Counted from the stretch's first letter, positions 41,201-54,338 are shown. The stretch is 64,000 nucleotides of DNA from Climacteris rufus (GCA_013398175.1 VZRZ01008256.1:186001-250000), one strand, 5' to 3'. Notes: generated from the letters alone by a model not told the origin. Numbers and translations are program-made.

Positions 41201-41940
41201 TACAATTTTTCTACTAGTCCTTCATGGGCTTTCAATATACCATGAGCTCAGCTTCCTTCAGACTAGCTCCACTCCCTGACAGACAATTTTAGTTTGCATT
41301 CTTTGAATGTCAAGCCTACACCTCCAGCTGAAATGCTTGCTTTCTTTCATCCTTTGCCAAGGACCTGGACCTGATCCTGTACCCAAAGGAAAAATTACCA
41401 AGACAATACTTTTATTTCACATAAGTAGGATATGTCCCACATTTCATGGAACTGGAAAGGGGCCAGACTTCTGAAGACTAACTTGTCTATGATTTCTGCT
41501 GTGAAAAGGGAGAAGGCCGCAATGAAAGACTGAGACAACAGGCTACATATGAACTTTATTTTTATCTTTTAAATAATAGGTTATTATTTTGATTACTTGG
41601 GTAGTCTAAAATTCTATCTGTGATTACTTCAGTAATCTCTTTTTCCCAAGAAAAAAGAGGGTCAAAAGTGGACCTTGATTCCCTTGGAGCAAACCTTCAA
41701 AATTTGAGACGAGTCTCCAGATTTCTATTTGTGAGCAGCAGAATTCAGTCCCAAATAACTAAATGTAAGAGTTCTCATAAAGAATTAATATGATGGTCAT
41801 TTAACAATAAATCTTCATCATGATACCACAAGAACAGCAGGAAAACATAAAACTGTCTTTCTGTTAAAATCAATCCCTTTTACTTTCTTAAAACAACAGC
41901 ATCTCTTTTCCCATGAATCTTCCTCTCCCATGAAATACTT

Positions 41941-41984
41941 ATTCACTGATCTATATTCTGTCTACTCATTGATCTATATTGTCT
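41941..41984. repeat. Diverged tandem duplication of about 22 bp
   Basis: Two adjacent copies share the core TGATCTATATT and a final GTCT (41941-41963 and 41964-41984). They differ by small indels, so the duplication is not recent. Confidence 0.6.
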
Positions 41985-42840
41985 AATTTCTATACCTTTA
42001 GAAATTACTTCCCTTGGGAAAATAAAGTGTTGAATAACTGCAGTTGTAAGCTAGGGAAAACTTTGTTTACTTTAGAGAGGGTATATAGGTACTCTAAGGC
42101 AGGGTTACATGACCAGCTTAACACAGCTGTCTGAAAGTCTCTAAACCTGGATTTTATTGTGCATCAATCATATTTTATTGTAAAAGGAATTTTAATGTGT
42201 TTAATTTCACAGCTTCACTTTTATCTTGAATCAGTTTGGAGGAGAAGTCCTTTGTGGGTTAAGTTAGCTCAGCATCTTCTGAGAGATCGATAGCAGGTAA
42301 TTTCTAAAGCATTTGAGAACAGATGAATTTGCCATTATACCTTCCCATGCCTCTCTCTGCTTCTACAAGTGTGAACCTCAGAGTGTCCTGAGGTGAAGGG
42401 CTTGCCTACACATTTATGAAACCTCAATGAATTTGCCTTAAATTTTTCCAGTCTCACAAATCAATATGATCATTTAGCATCCGTGACACTTGCAGCAAAG
42501 CAATTTCGTATTGTTGAGCATTCACACTAGTCTTCTACAAAACTATCCCCATTCAGCACTGCCATTTCTGAAATGAGAGCATTCCACACACAATTCAACT
42601 TGCAGCTGGATCAAAGGTACATTAATAGCATAACAGTGTCTCCATTTGCTTTGCTCAACTCCTTTCCTAACTTGTTTTTTTGGACACTATTTCAGAGTTA
42701 ACCTTTCAGTCAATATTACCTGCCTTCAGGTATACCTCTAAGCTTGTATCAGTGCATTAAACTGCATTGCAGAAGAAAAAAAATCTTGAAATCCATCATC
42801 TGTGATGTTATATCTCAAGGAATTGAGGGAAATTTCATCT

Positions 42841-42864
42841 GTAGCTGGTTCGGTAGCTGGTTCA
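42841..42864. repeat. 12-bp tandem duplication
   Basis: GTAGCTGGTTCG is followed directly by GTAGCTGGTTCA. One mismatch separates the two units. Confidence 0.8.
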
Positions 42865-44673
42865 TTTTCAATATCTAAGAAATAACTACACTGTCTCTCT
42901 TTAAAGAAGTCACCAAAATAAGAGAGGACAAAGAGGATTCATCAGATCTTTGAATACTGTACAGTGTCAGTTTCTTAGATAACAATTCTTATTCCCTCCT
43001 CCTTCTCTCCCTCACCTTTGAGAAGAGTTACAGGACTTTTCAAAGCTTTGTAGAAATTTACTGGGATAATTTTCTGCTACTTTCCCTTTAAGAAACCTTT
43101 GATTTCTGGAACTGCCAGCAAATCTTATCCACCCAAGTAGCTGAAATTATTTGCCTTAATCATTGCTAGTATAGCTTGAGGTGCTACATCATTCACACCA
43201 TCAGCAATTCTCTTGTCCTTTCACCCTCCAGTGCCTGAGCTACTACATTGCTTGAGAAACTATCATAACCCCCCAGATGACTTCCAGTTATCTTTTCTGT
43301 TAATGAAATTGGCACATCAGCTTCTTTGAACTGCCTGGATTCAAAGGTTTAAATCATTTTCTGTAAGAAGACCTGTGCCCTCTTGATAAACTTTCCTCAC
43401 TTAATGAGCAATACCAGCACATACTCTGTTATCAGGCCCAGTGCATACACCAGCTGTCCAAACTAAAATAAAAACCCCCATAAAATCTTTTCATCTTGCA
43501 GTTATCATACTCCATGGCTATTCTGAAGACAAAGAGTATTATTGCCTTCATGGCTGCTGCCAAACAGTTTAGTTACTTCCATTAACATCCTTAACACAGC
43601 AATACTGCATCTAGAGGTCATACTTGCATAAGCTAGAACAACAAGTAAATAAAACAGGAAAGTTGAATGAACTGGCAGAGTGAGATGTGGTGTTGTGACC
43701 ATTGCTACCACCACCAAGACAGAAGGATGAAATGAAGTAAACAACAACAAAGAGCCTGAAGGAAGGATACAGAGGAGGACAACTGAAACAATGAAACAAG
43801 TGACTTCCAGCAGAAATTCATGGGGATGTGTCACAAGAAAATCCTGTAAGAAATATCTGTCTTGGTTATACATTTAATAAGTAAGGACATTTGCACTGAA
43901 TACCCATGCAAAGGGAAGGAGGAAAATACATTGGATGTTAAAATATTATATCTCTACTATAATGTTCCTGGAATCTCATCACAATCAGCAGCACAAAAGT
44001 TGCAGTTTGTTGAAAAGTACCAAATGGATATCACATAGCAAATACCTAAGCTTTGCAACAGAGGGCAGGATCAGCACATGGAATCAAAAAGAACTACTGC
44101 CACACTGTGGTAGACTGTTAAAAAAAAAAAAAAGTTAATTTCTTTATCAAAGTAGCCTGCAGGATATCTGTGACCAGTCTGCTTTAATCCTGTACCAAAA
44201 ATATGGAGAGAACTGTGCGATTGCATGAAACACCACAGTTCACCTCCTGGGAAACAGCTGAGCAGTCACAATGCCATGTTCATGTGACAAAGAATGAATC
44301 AGACAAAGGAGCTAGTTTGCTGGAAAGAAGACAGTTTTTGACTAAACATCATATATATTTTAATAAAATAGTACATTTTGTAAACATTGCATGACTGTGG
44401 AGTACAATCATACATATGCTACATAGGACAGCTGAAACACTTATTTCTTCTTTAAGATGCTAAACCAGGTTTAAAAGGCTAAAGAAACCTTAAAGGTGCA
44501 AAACTGCAGCACATTTAATAATAAAATTAATTTTTCATTAAAAACGTGTGGAATAATTTTTTCAAGCAACCCGTCATTTGAACTAAAACACAGCAGATGA
44601 TGCTATGACAAACAAAGATATGATTCTTAATTCTACCTTATGTCCGCTACAAAAGATGAAAAAATAGCATTAA

Positions 44674-44880
44674 AGGATTGTTTAGGTTGGAAAAGAGCTC
44701 TAAGATCATTGAATCCAACCTGGCACTGTCAGGTCCACCAGTAAACCATATCCCTAAGTGCCACATTCACACAGCTTTTAAATACCTCCAGGAACGGTGA
44801 CTCAACCACTTCCCTGGACAGCCTGTTCCAGTGCTTGGCAACCCTTTCAGTGAAGAATTCATTCTTAATATCTAATCTTA
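44674..44880 (-). mobile_element. CR1 LINE 3' end, reverse-strand copy
   Basis: On the + strand the segment shows GATTGTTTAGGTTGGAAAAG, GATCATTGAATCCAACC, CTCCAGGAACGGTGACTCAA, CAGCCTGTTCCAGTGCTTGG and a run ending TTCTTAATATCTAATCTTA, which is the reverse complement of the CR1 3' UTR in the usual order. About 207 bp survive. The terminal octamer tail at the 44674 end is degraded. Confidence 0.92.
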
Positions 44881-47849
44881 ATTGTGACTTATATATACAA
44901 ACATGTAAATACAAATACTTTTACTCAAAAATTCTTCTTGCATGCATAACAGAAAAAAATAACTAAATCATGCCGTTCTTTCAAAAAAAGCCAAACAGCA
45001 TCTACTGAGATCAGTATTTACAGATTGCCTTTTCATTTTAACCTTGTAGCATTAGAGGTTGCTCAAGAGGTTGCTAAAAGACCCAACAAGTTTGGGATTT
45101 GAGAAAGTGATATCTATTTGAAATGTGTGCAGACACATTGAATAAATGTTGAGAAATACCAGAAGAAACAAATTTTTAATGTTTTGTGAAACTTTCAAAG
45201 GGAGTATCCAGACTAAAGCTGAAAGGAGATGAAAATCACAGTCCTGGCAGCCCTGCTTATCACTACAGGCTGCTGAGAAAGCAAACTCTCCAGAGACTTA
45301 GAACATGAAACAAACATCTCCCAACTTACTGAAATACAATCAATCATGGCTTCAATGCTATAAAGTCCATAACTGAAATCAAAATACAGTTGGTCAATTT
45401 TTCTACTACTGTTAGAAAAGCTTTTGCTTTTGTAAATTAACAAATAGTTTTATTAGTTCAGTCAAGAACGGCTTTACAGAAGAAAAAGTTTATAAGATAT
45501 TTTCTGCAAAATGCAGGAAATGCATTTCAATTATGCAGAAACAGAGACAACAAAGCAATCATATTTGACAAATTAGGATAAGAATTATGATTAATTGATA
45601 ATTAGTTTCTCAATTATATCTGATACTAAAATGAGCACATGAAGTTGCAGAGGCAAAGCTTGCATCTTTTATATTCAACTGCTGTTGAATGTAATCCAGT
45701 TCTCACAGATGGAAGGGCAGGGAGCAGAAACAGCTACTAAGAGGACACATTAAGCCAGTTATAATTTTGTCTCCCATCCTCAGGAATTGCAGTAGCATTG
45801 TAAAAGTGCCATCATAAGTAGAAACAAAGGCATTCAAAATTATGTGCTCTATCTTTTTATTTTGTGCTTTTATTTTGGTGCATGCATTTCCATTCCCACA
45901 TGTAGCTGAATCCAGTCCAACAGTCCTTATTGCAAGAGATGTAACTATATTATAGCAAAGAGTGGAAGGATTCATTCCAGCAGCTTAGGAGACCTATGCC
46001 TTTGTGCCTTGAGGGATCAAGCATGCCTTATTACTGACTATTTTTACACACTTGTCATTTTATGGACTTGCTATGCTGAGCCCACAGAGCTTTCATCTTG
46101 CTATTAAGTTGCTCAGAAGAAAAGTGGTGTACTTGGCTGCAATCTCTGAGGTTGACCAATGGATAAGAAAAGAAATGTCTTAGCTACAATTCTCCCAGAG
46201 AGGGAATGGTAAGTCCCTGCATGAAGGTGGCACGAACCAGCAGCTCCCCCACTCCTGGCCTGATCTAAGCCAGTGCTCTGCACAGACACTGAATAGTGAC
46301 TGTCTTACGGAGACCATTTGCATTGTCTCTATTCTTTTACAGCATCTGGGGAAACCGAAATGCTTCTAAGGTATTGTATGTCTTTGCAGCAGCACCACTT
46401 GAGATTGCAGGTTCAGGAGTCATGTCATGGAGACAGTTTATACCTGAATCACATATTTCTGTGCTTTCAGGGGTTTCAGTTCAGTTCACCTGCATGTTCT
46501 GGAAGTGCATTAGAAGTTACCAAGATATGCTATTTTCACATAAATCAGGTTCTGATTATTCTAAAGTCTTCAGTTTTCTCAGTTAAAGTAAAATCAACAA
46601 ACCACAACCCAACAACAACATAAAATGAGCACCCCCCAAATTCCCTGCTCACCTTGTTTTTATTACCTGATAGTGACAGCTATATCATCTTATCTGAATT
46701 TGCAATGACTTTTTTGGTCCATTCCTTTTTCCTGAGTCATCTTAGACATCCTGGCCAGTTTATAATGGTTTCCATAGCTCAGGTATCAATACTGGGCACT
46801 TATAACTAAGAGCTGAGGAACAGACAGGGGAAAAAGAAAATTGGAGACTGACCTATACTGTTTAGGCTATCTTTGTAATGGAAGCATGAATTCAAAAAGA
46901 AAAATAATTTTTTTAGGTGATGTCTACAAGCCTTCTTTCTTTTTCATCATTTTCAGTACCCTCCTCCAACACACACTGTCATTTTTTCTCTTGCTACTCT
47001 ATCTCTGTGCATTCCAAATCCTTTTCCACTTCTATTGGTGTGATCAACCAACCTTTTTTCTTGCCTTTTAAACTCTCCCAGTAAACTTGGAAGCACCAAG
47101 TTGAGCATTATACACTACAGGGCAAGGTCAATAACCATGATACTGTTTTCACAAAAAAGCAGTAGCCCAGTACACCAACTGTGATCAGACCAAGGATGAT
47201 TTGTACCGCTCACACTAGATACAACGTTCACGACTGAAAACAGAGGCTGGAAACTAAACACGGGGAGGAGAGACAGTGAATGACATTTTCAAACATCATC
47301 AGAAACAGAGAACCAGTCTTAGAGAGCAATGTCACAAGAACAACTTGAGACTATTCAAATAAGTATACAGGTTTTGGAACAGTCAAAGCCAAGGGACTGT
47401 TTTAATCTCATTGAAGTGCAACTTGAACTCTGTGATATTAGCCAGGTCCAGTTTAGCCTGATACTTAATCCTAGTAGATACTTTTGTTTCCCTTCACAAC
47501 ATGAATAGTTTCTCATGGGAAAAAGCAGAATAATTTACACACCTTCAATACAGTTTGATATGTAATCTGACACAGTTATACCCTGATTCCTATTGTGGCT
47601 CTACCATTCCACTGCATGCCAATAATTATTTTATTAATAATATAGCACTTTCTATTCCTTTGGAGGGCAAGCTGAATTTATTTTTCTGAAGCTCTAAATA
47701 TCACACTGATCAATGTAATAAAACAAATAGCTTTCAAATATATTCTGATCCTTTTCTAGCAGGAACATGACTCCACTGCTACCTTTTTCCCTTCAATTTT
47801 GATTTCATATAGGAGATGATCAAACTTGCAAATGCTTCTGTGTATTTCC
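44881..47849. other. AT-rich unique DNA, no gene confirmed
   Basis: No repeat family was recognised. A 28-bp splice-flanked segment at 46343-46370 (acceptor TCTCTATTCTTTTACAG, donor GTATTG) lies in two overlapping open frames of about 100 codons and is mentioned as a finding. Nothing else stands out. Confidence 0.55.
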
Positions 47850-48052
47850 TCACTTATGAGGAAAGACTAACGGAGCTGGCCCTGTTTAGCCTGGAGAACA
47901 CTGAAAGGTCTGTAAGGAACTTAAGGGAGGGTGCCAACAGGATGGAGCCAGACTCTGCTCAGTGGTGCCCAGCAACAGGACAAGAGGCAATGTGCAAAAA
48001 CTGATGCTCAGGAAGTTCCATTTGAACACGAAGGACTTCTTTACTGTGCAGG
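47850..48052 (+). mobile_element. CR1 LINE internal fragment lacking its 3' end
   Basis: TTATGAGGAAAGACTAACGG, then AGCTGGCCCTGTTTAGCCTG, CAACAGGACAAGAGGCAATG and GAAGGACTTCTTTACTGTG follow CR1 order. The copy has lost internal bases relative to the consensus and stops just after the TTTACTGTG landmark. CR1 insertions normally keep their 3' end, so the missing end needs an explanation; see the finding on the complementary piece at 53834. Confidence 0.88.
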
Positions 48053-49200
48053 TTAATGAATGGGGCTTTTGTAGCTGTTTTTAATAAAAGCTACACTCTG
48101 TTTGTTCTCTTCTGCATAGGTGTCAATAGTGTTCTCAAGGTAATGTACTCTTCAGCTCTAAGGTGCCCCCTTAGTGAATTTGGACTGGTCTTTGTACTGA
48201 AACAAAACAGAAGAATTTCTATTATAATTAAGAAAAAGAAAAATTTATTCTCAGATTCAAGTACCTCCATTCACATATTTTTATTTTCTTTTCAAATGTG
48301 TTCTGCTTTCAATAAACAGAGGGCAGAGATTAGGAATTTGAGTGAAAGCGTTTGGAATAGTAATGGATTTGCCATTTTGCAACTGTTTCTAGTTGTAAAA
48401 AGCAAACTGAGTAAAACCCAGAACCAGACACAATAACAGATAAGAAAATCTGATTATGGTTTGAGTACAATAACACCGAACCTTGTTATGAATGATGTAC
48501 ATATTAAAGATAATTTCCACTGCTTTTTCAAAAGGAAATTTAGATCCTGAAGTAATTGCGTAAGACTTACAGTGTTTTGCTATGGCTTTCAATGAGATGT
48601 GTACTAAAATTAGAAAAAGCAAGATTCCACAATGATAAAGGCTAAAAAAACTCCTCAGAATTCATGTGACTAATACAGAATATTCGACTTTGCACGTAAG
48701 AGCAAAACTGCTTCATTTTAAATCCTGTGCTATTTCATTTTCAGTTCAACTCCTAGAAGGCTTATTTCTTTCTGATACTGCTTCAGTTGCTCTCTGTGGG
48801 GAACTGTAGAGTTTATATATTATTCATCCAACTAAAAACCCTGAGGCAGGACCCCTATGGAGACTCTTCAGTAATTGGTCTCCAGATGCTGGTGATATGC
48901 AGTGCTCTAAAAGTCCTTAAACGTCATGAGAACACAATTCCATCTGCTTTTCAAGCTGTGCATGTTTAAAGGAACAACACTGACTGCTCACCCAGATTTT
49001 CAGGCAGCTCCTACAGTACCTAATTACTAACAAACTCATGTGCATCAAGCTACAACTTATGTGGCTAACATAATAGCTTAAATTTTTTCAAATTGAATAA
49101 TCACTGTATTATTTAAGAAATATCTGATGCAACTGAGCAACCTATCCACAAAAAGAGCACACATTGGCAACAAAATTATCATTTGCTTTAATGTTTCCAG

Positions 49201-49281
49201 AACACGAAACACAAACAGGAGGCTGAGAGTGAAAAGCTTTGCAGAAATCCTTCTGTATTAACAGGCCCTGACAAGATGCAG
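49201..49281 (+). other. Exon-like segment (81 bp, 27 codons), unproven
   Basis: The acceptor TTTGCTTTAATGTTTCCAG ends at 49200 and the donor CAG/GTATGT begins at 49282; both fit vertebrate splice consensus well. Only phase 0 is open. It gives 27 codons with no remainder, including KHKQEAESEKL and ending LTGPDKMQ, so the segment could be skipped or included without changing frame. An octamer ATTTGCAT follows at 49307. The product is charged and helix-like, and no family is recognised. An 81-bp segment has a sizeable chance of one open frame, so transcript evidence is decisive. Confidence 0.25.
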
Positions 49282-51009
49282 GTATGTGCAGGAAAGTTCA
49301 TTTAGCATTTGCATTTATATCCTGAAACAGCAAAATTATAATAATGCTTAAATCTTAATTTCACTATGACCCCAACATGGACATTTATGCAATTCACTGA
49401 AGCAGGGCCTTGAAGCAGGCCTGTAATTATTTTGTTCTCAACTTGAATGGTCAATCCTTGCATTTCCTTGCACCCTGCAAACCAAGAATAATAAGCATTT
49501 TAATATTTCTTTTTCCAAGAACACTAAAACCCAAAGGATATTAGTTTTCAGGACATTTCACCTGTGAACACGATTTAAATGCTCAGCATGGAAGTTATTA
49601 ATGATAATTTAATTTAGATCTGCAAAGGATGCTGACATCAGTTATCTAACAGCCCTTTCTCTTTCTGTCTTATTTTGACCTATCCTCACGGTTCCCAACT
49701 ACAGCTTGTACAGTATCGTTGTTCTTTTTCCTAAGTCTTACCCAATACCTTCTGTTTCCCTCAACTGTCATATTGTACAGGCTTGAAAGGCAGCAGTTCA
49801 AGGCTGACAAACTAAATAAATTCATTTAGCCTAAAGCTGCTCTTTGACATCAAGGTCAGTGAGACACAACTGATACAATTTGTATCCTAGTGCCACAAAT
49901 TTGTACTGTAGGTGCATGCATCTAGGTATGTGAAAGAACTACATGACACAAAATCAGATGCTTCTCATGCTAGAAGCAGCAAGGACTAGGAATCATAGTT
50001 GACAGAAACATGTCTCCTCAAGAGCAGTGAAAATAAAAACTAAGCTGGGTACGTAATGCTACACATTAACAAGATGAGTATGCTACGGAATCAAAAGGAG
50101 TAACATAAATAAAACACAACCCACTTGGGTTGAAATCAAATTCTGTCACAAAATGATGCAGCATAACATCGGAAGTCAGGGGCAGGCCTTCAGAATGATA
50201 TAGGGGGAGACAAAAGGACCAAATGCTGCTTACTGATTGCAAGTGCCAACAGGTTTCTCACCAAATTCGGGCAGTAGCTCAGAGGACATATATTATAACA
50301 TAACTGTCACTGCCTACAGTAAAGCAACCTTGAAACAAACTCACATGGTAATGGTTTTGTGGTCTTTGCTTATGCAAATTCTTACACTTGTAATGAGGCT
50401 GTTCTCTGAATCTCAGTAGCCAAGGACAAATGCACAAGAATAAATCAGTAGAGTGTTCTAGACTGGAGAACCAGGCTAACCTAATTCTTACTTTATTCTT
50501 TAGTTCGACATGATTATTCAGAGGATGCTGTCTTGACAGCTGGCTAAAACTTTACATCCAGAATTTCTTGCCTCTCACTGTCTCAATGATAGTGGTGAGA
50601 AATCTGCTGGCATAGGCAATCTTTAAGAAAGGTCTGGTAAACAGTCTTTGTACTGCACTTAAAATCTCCAACCATATGGTAACTAATACCTTTTTTTCTT
50701 CTACTTTGTTTCAATGAGTATGAACTTTTTATCTTTTTGACATCCTCTTCCAAGAGAACATACAGTCTTCTGAAACTCCTCTTGAGAAGTCTCCATTTCA
50801 GATCTGGTGAGAGCAAATATATTGTTTTTCTAGCTAAGCTACATATTTGCTTTTTCAATTCACATTTGGAGGCAACAATCAGCAACATATAATCCTGTAA
50901 AATTGATTAACTTAACCATCTTCAAAGTATTTAGACACACAAAGGATATACCTGTGTGTCTGTGCGCATGTGTACATTTACTACTTGGAAGAAATTTTCT
51001 CCTTTGCAG

Positions 51010-51135
51010 AATTTTTATCACTCTGGAATTCATGATTCAGAGTTTTACAGAGAGTAGGGTAAAGGATCCTCCCCTTGCATATGATGAAAAAGCTGACTGC
51101 ATAAAAATTGTCAATACTGTAATCAAAGAATTGAG
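51010..51135 (+). other. Exon-like segment (126 bp), unproven
   Basis: The acceptor AAATTTTCTCCTTTGCAG ends at 51009 and a near-consensus donor, TTGAG/GTAAGC, follows 51135. One frame is open throughout: one leading base, 41 codons, two trailing bases (phase 2 in, phase 2 out). It begins IFITLEFMIQ and contains AYDEKADCIKIVNTVIKEL. Phase 0 stops at a TAG near 51055. The acidic and basic residues in the second half look more like a real helical protein than most frames here, but no family is recognised. A chance pseudo-exon remains quite possible. Confidence 0.25.
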
Positions 51136-53833
51136 GTAAGCTATGTAATGTTCAAAAATACAATATTTGAAGTATTTACAAATTAATCTTTGAAACATAT
51201 GCTATTTAAAGCATTTTAAAGACATTCATTAAGTATCTGATGAAATATATGCAGCAAAATAGTATATTTTCAGCCTGGTGTTTGTCTTTTGTACTTGAAG
51301 CTATACAACACAGCTGTATTATTCATTAAAATTTGGAATATTCTCTGATGCAGTGCATCTCTCTCACACTTTTCCTACCTGTTCATTACTGAATTTTATG
51401 GTCCAAAAAGCTGTCCACAAAGTGACCGAGTTGATATTCATGAGGTCCTATCAGCAGGTTACATAGCTCTGAACCCTTTTGATACACCACACCTCACACT
51501 CAGTATTTTAACTTTAAAATACAAAGCTACTATTTGAATATTTCTCATAAATGGGATGGCATTCTGTGATTGTTGCACTGCAAGCCTTAAAAATATTTAA
51601 TATTTGCACTTATTATTACTGTATGCCAGCAGTCCATTGGGAAAATGTCACTTTACTGTGAGATGACATCCACATGGAGCAACTAGGGAAATATATTTAT
51701 AATGCTTGGAAAGTAAAACAGCAGTTCAGGGATTTATGGCTCATAGCTGAGAGTTTTGAAGAGATTGTATTAATTTTCTTACAGTAAATCACTGTAGTAG
51801 AATATTCAAATTTGTGAATACAAGAAATGTATAAGCAAAATGATCTCAGAAGGATTTGGAACATGAAACAATTACAGTAAAAGGAAACTTTATGGATTTC
51901 TGTTTACCACAGTTGTGTCCCAAAACCCTTTGAATGAGGGCTATTTCTGAACGTATTTGTTGAGGGAAAGACAAAACAAAGCAAACATCAAAGCACATGG
52001 AATAAACATACAGAATAGTACATTTGTATACATAGTCGGCTAAATAACAGTAACCTGAGATGGATTTTCACACGGACTTGAAACACATCTGGAAGGAGAG
52101 ACTAAAGCATTTCTTTCCCTAAATAATATATCTGCGAAATCAACACTACAGTAAAATAAGAGCAATTGCATTAACCTGCTAAATGAAGTGGGAATAACAT
52201 TTTTCCTACGTCACTTTAAAGGCTAAAAATTAACCATCACTTGTAACATTATTTTCAATTTCGAATCAAGAACATATTCTATAGTTTATGGTTGGCCTTC
52301 CTGATGTAAAAGACCCTGCTTACATCACTGTAATATCATTATAAGTTATAGTAATTAAGTTTCTATAGTCCAATGGCATTATTGATTATGAGAAGCTACT
52401 ATAGTTATACAATATTGATGTCTTTTTGTCTTTTAATTGGGAAAAATATTTACGAGAGATGGCAGTGGAATTGCAATCAAAGTTAATGGTCCTCCTTAAC
52501 AGAGTCAAAGAAAAATAGTTGTAAGACTGCCCTGGTGAAATGTCTTACCTATATTCTGAAGGAAATACTTTCAGAACTAAAGAGTTCATTCCTTCAGCAT
52601 ATTAAGATAATATTAATGTTTTGAAGGCAGCCTGACTTCAGCATCAACATGCTGTCTTTGTCCCTCTTTGAGGCATTAATGTTTCATTTAAACAGAAAGA
52701 TGACTATGTTTTTCTTCCTACAGCAGGTAAAAAGGTCTTGTGCACTATAATAAATACTAGAACATGTAAAACTTCACCGCTAACAACTATACATTACTTG
52801 GGGGGTGGGGGTGGAGCAATAAAAATATTCTATAGGCCTTTTAGGACACATTTCAAGTGTGGAAAACCGTTTTATGCCTATAACTAAGGACTTGAGAATA
52901 TTTTGTGTCCATTGCATGTACAACACCACATACATTGAAGTTGCCTTACAAAGTTTCAGTAGAGACATAGACGAAGGGTAAGCTATCTGTACAAGACCTC
53001 TTAAAAGCAGTATAGAACCATTTAACAGCAAAAATACATTCACCTATGTGTTCAACCTCTCTAGACACCAAAGAGATCAGTAAACAATAGATCAGTTTAC
53101 TAGAATGTAATCCTTTTATCTCAACTTCTCTGAATTCAGAAGATTAAGTCTGATATTACCCAAGCAGACAGATCACCTATGCCATAAAAATGGTCCCCAT
53201 TAAGGAAATTCGAGTTGCTTCTGTCACATAGCAAATGGACGAATTTGAGTACAAATGTGTTACAAACTGACTTTAGAGTTTGGTGTTTCCAAGCCTTTCT
53301 GGAAAGTCCAAGAGGTGCCTGTCTGCAGCACTGAAATGTCAGTCCTGATATCTCAGATGGGCGTAGCCATCTGTCAGGGACCAGATCTGGCTCACATCCA
53401 GCCAGATTTCACTGAAGGCAAAACTACTCTAACCCATGACCAGAGGAAAGCATAATGGTGCACTGCCACCCTTCTTCCCTTGCTCAGTAGCAGAGTACCA
53501 GAATGAAACAGCTCAGTATAGAGTGATCCCTCCACAGTAAGGCTTCCATAGCTGTGGGGGAAACTATAGGCTAAATTGTATCTGGAATATAATTTTTCTC
53601 AGTAATCAATAAATCTGGTCTGTATGACCTCACCTAATGACATTTTTGCACATCCATAGTATCTTAAAAGAATGAGTTCCATGTTGCAGTTGCACTGCAA
53701 ATTTTTTTCCTTTTATGCCTTCAGCCTAGTAACTTAAATATCTCTCCATTCCTATATCAAGACAAGGAGAAATACCATCAACATTTTTTCACTATCTTCT
53801 TTTGCATATACCTATGGAGACCAGGACAAGTTT

Positions 53834-53996
53834 AATTCTTTACTGTGAGGGTGATGAGGCACTGGAACAGGCTCAGCAAAGTTGAGTGTTCAAGGCCAGG
53901 TTGGATGAGGCAATGGGCAACCTGGTGTAGTGTGGGATGTCCTTGCCTATGACAGGGGGCTTGGAACTAGGTGATCTTTAATGTTCCTTCCAACCA
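53834..53996 (+). mobile_element. CR1 LINE 3' UTR fragment
   Basis: ATTCTTTACTGTGAGGGTGA, GAGGCACTGGAACAGG, GTTCAAGGCCAGGTTGGATG, GGCTTGGAACTAGGTGATCT and GTTCCTTCCAACC follow the CR1 3' UTR. A short internal deletion follows CAGGCTC, where the consensus has the segment encoding the usual CCAGAGAAGCTGTGG. The terminal octamer tail is missing. Confidence 0.9.
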
Positions 53997-54338
53997 GTTC
54001 AAAGTATCTTCCTCTAATAATAACAGTGCAGATTTTGGCTCATCAGCACCTACTGTTTCCTTTTGCAAACCATTTTCTGCTGCACTCTCAGATTCCTCCA
54101 CTATGTGGGGATTCATTCAAATATCACCAGAGGCAAAAGCACAGCACTGGAGACAGCATCAGTAGGAACTTCAGGGCACAGGTTTACATAAGGGGGTTGC
54201 TGAGAAAACCACAGACCTTAAGCAAGGGTGAAAGCTGCTAGAAAGGAACATTCAATACCTTCTGAAAAACTAACCTGATGTGGTGGAAAGACACTGTGAT
54301 ATTAGGGACATAATGTAAATGCCTTAAGGAGATCTTCA

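Larger units (their letters stand above)
22986..44673. other. 21.7 kb of AT-rich unique DNA, no gene recognised
   Basis: This is the longest stretch without a recognised transposable element. Open frames do not exceed about 120 codons and their products look like translated AT-rich noncoding DNA. Small simple repeats occur at 25287, 32165 and 41941. Short splice-like pairs around 30093-30186, 36002-36039, 36148-36194 and 38181-38227 are discussed under rejected items. A GC-richer patch lies at 37740-37960 without an explanation. Confidence 0.55.
48053..53833. other. AT-rich unique DNA between two CR1 pieces
   Basis: This 5.8-kb segment holds no recognised transposable element. It contains the two best exon-like segments of the window (49201-49281 and 51010-51135), listed separately, and a 20-nt splice-flanked segment at 48120-48139. 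The region 51390-51730 is repeat-free and relatively complex in sequence, but nothing identifies its role. Confidence 0.5.
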
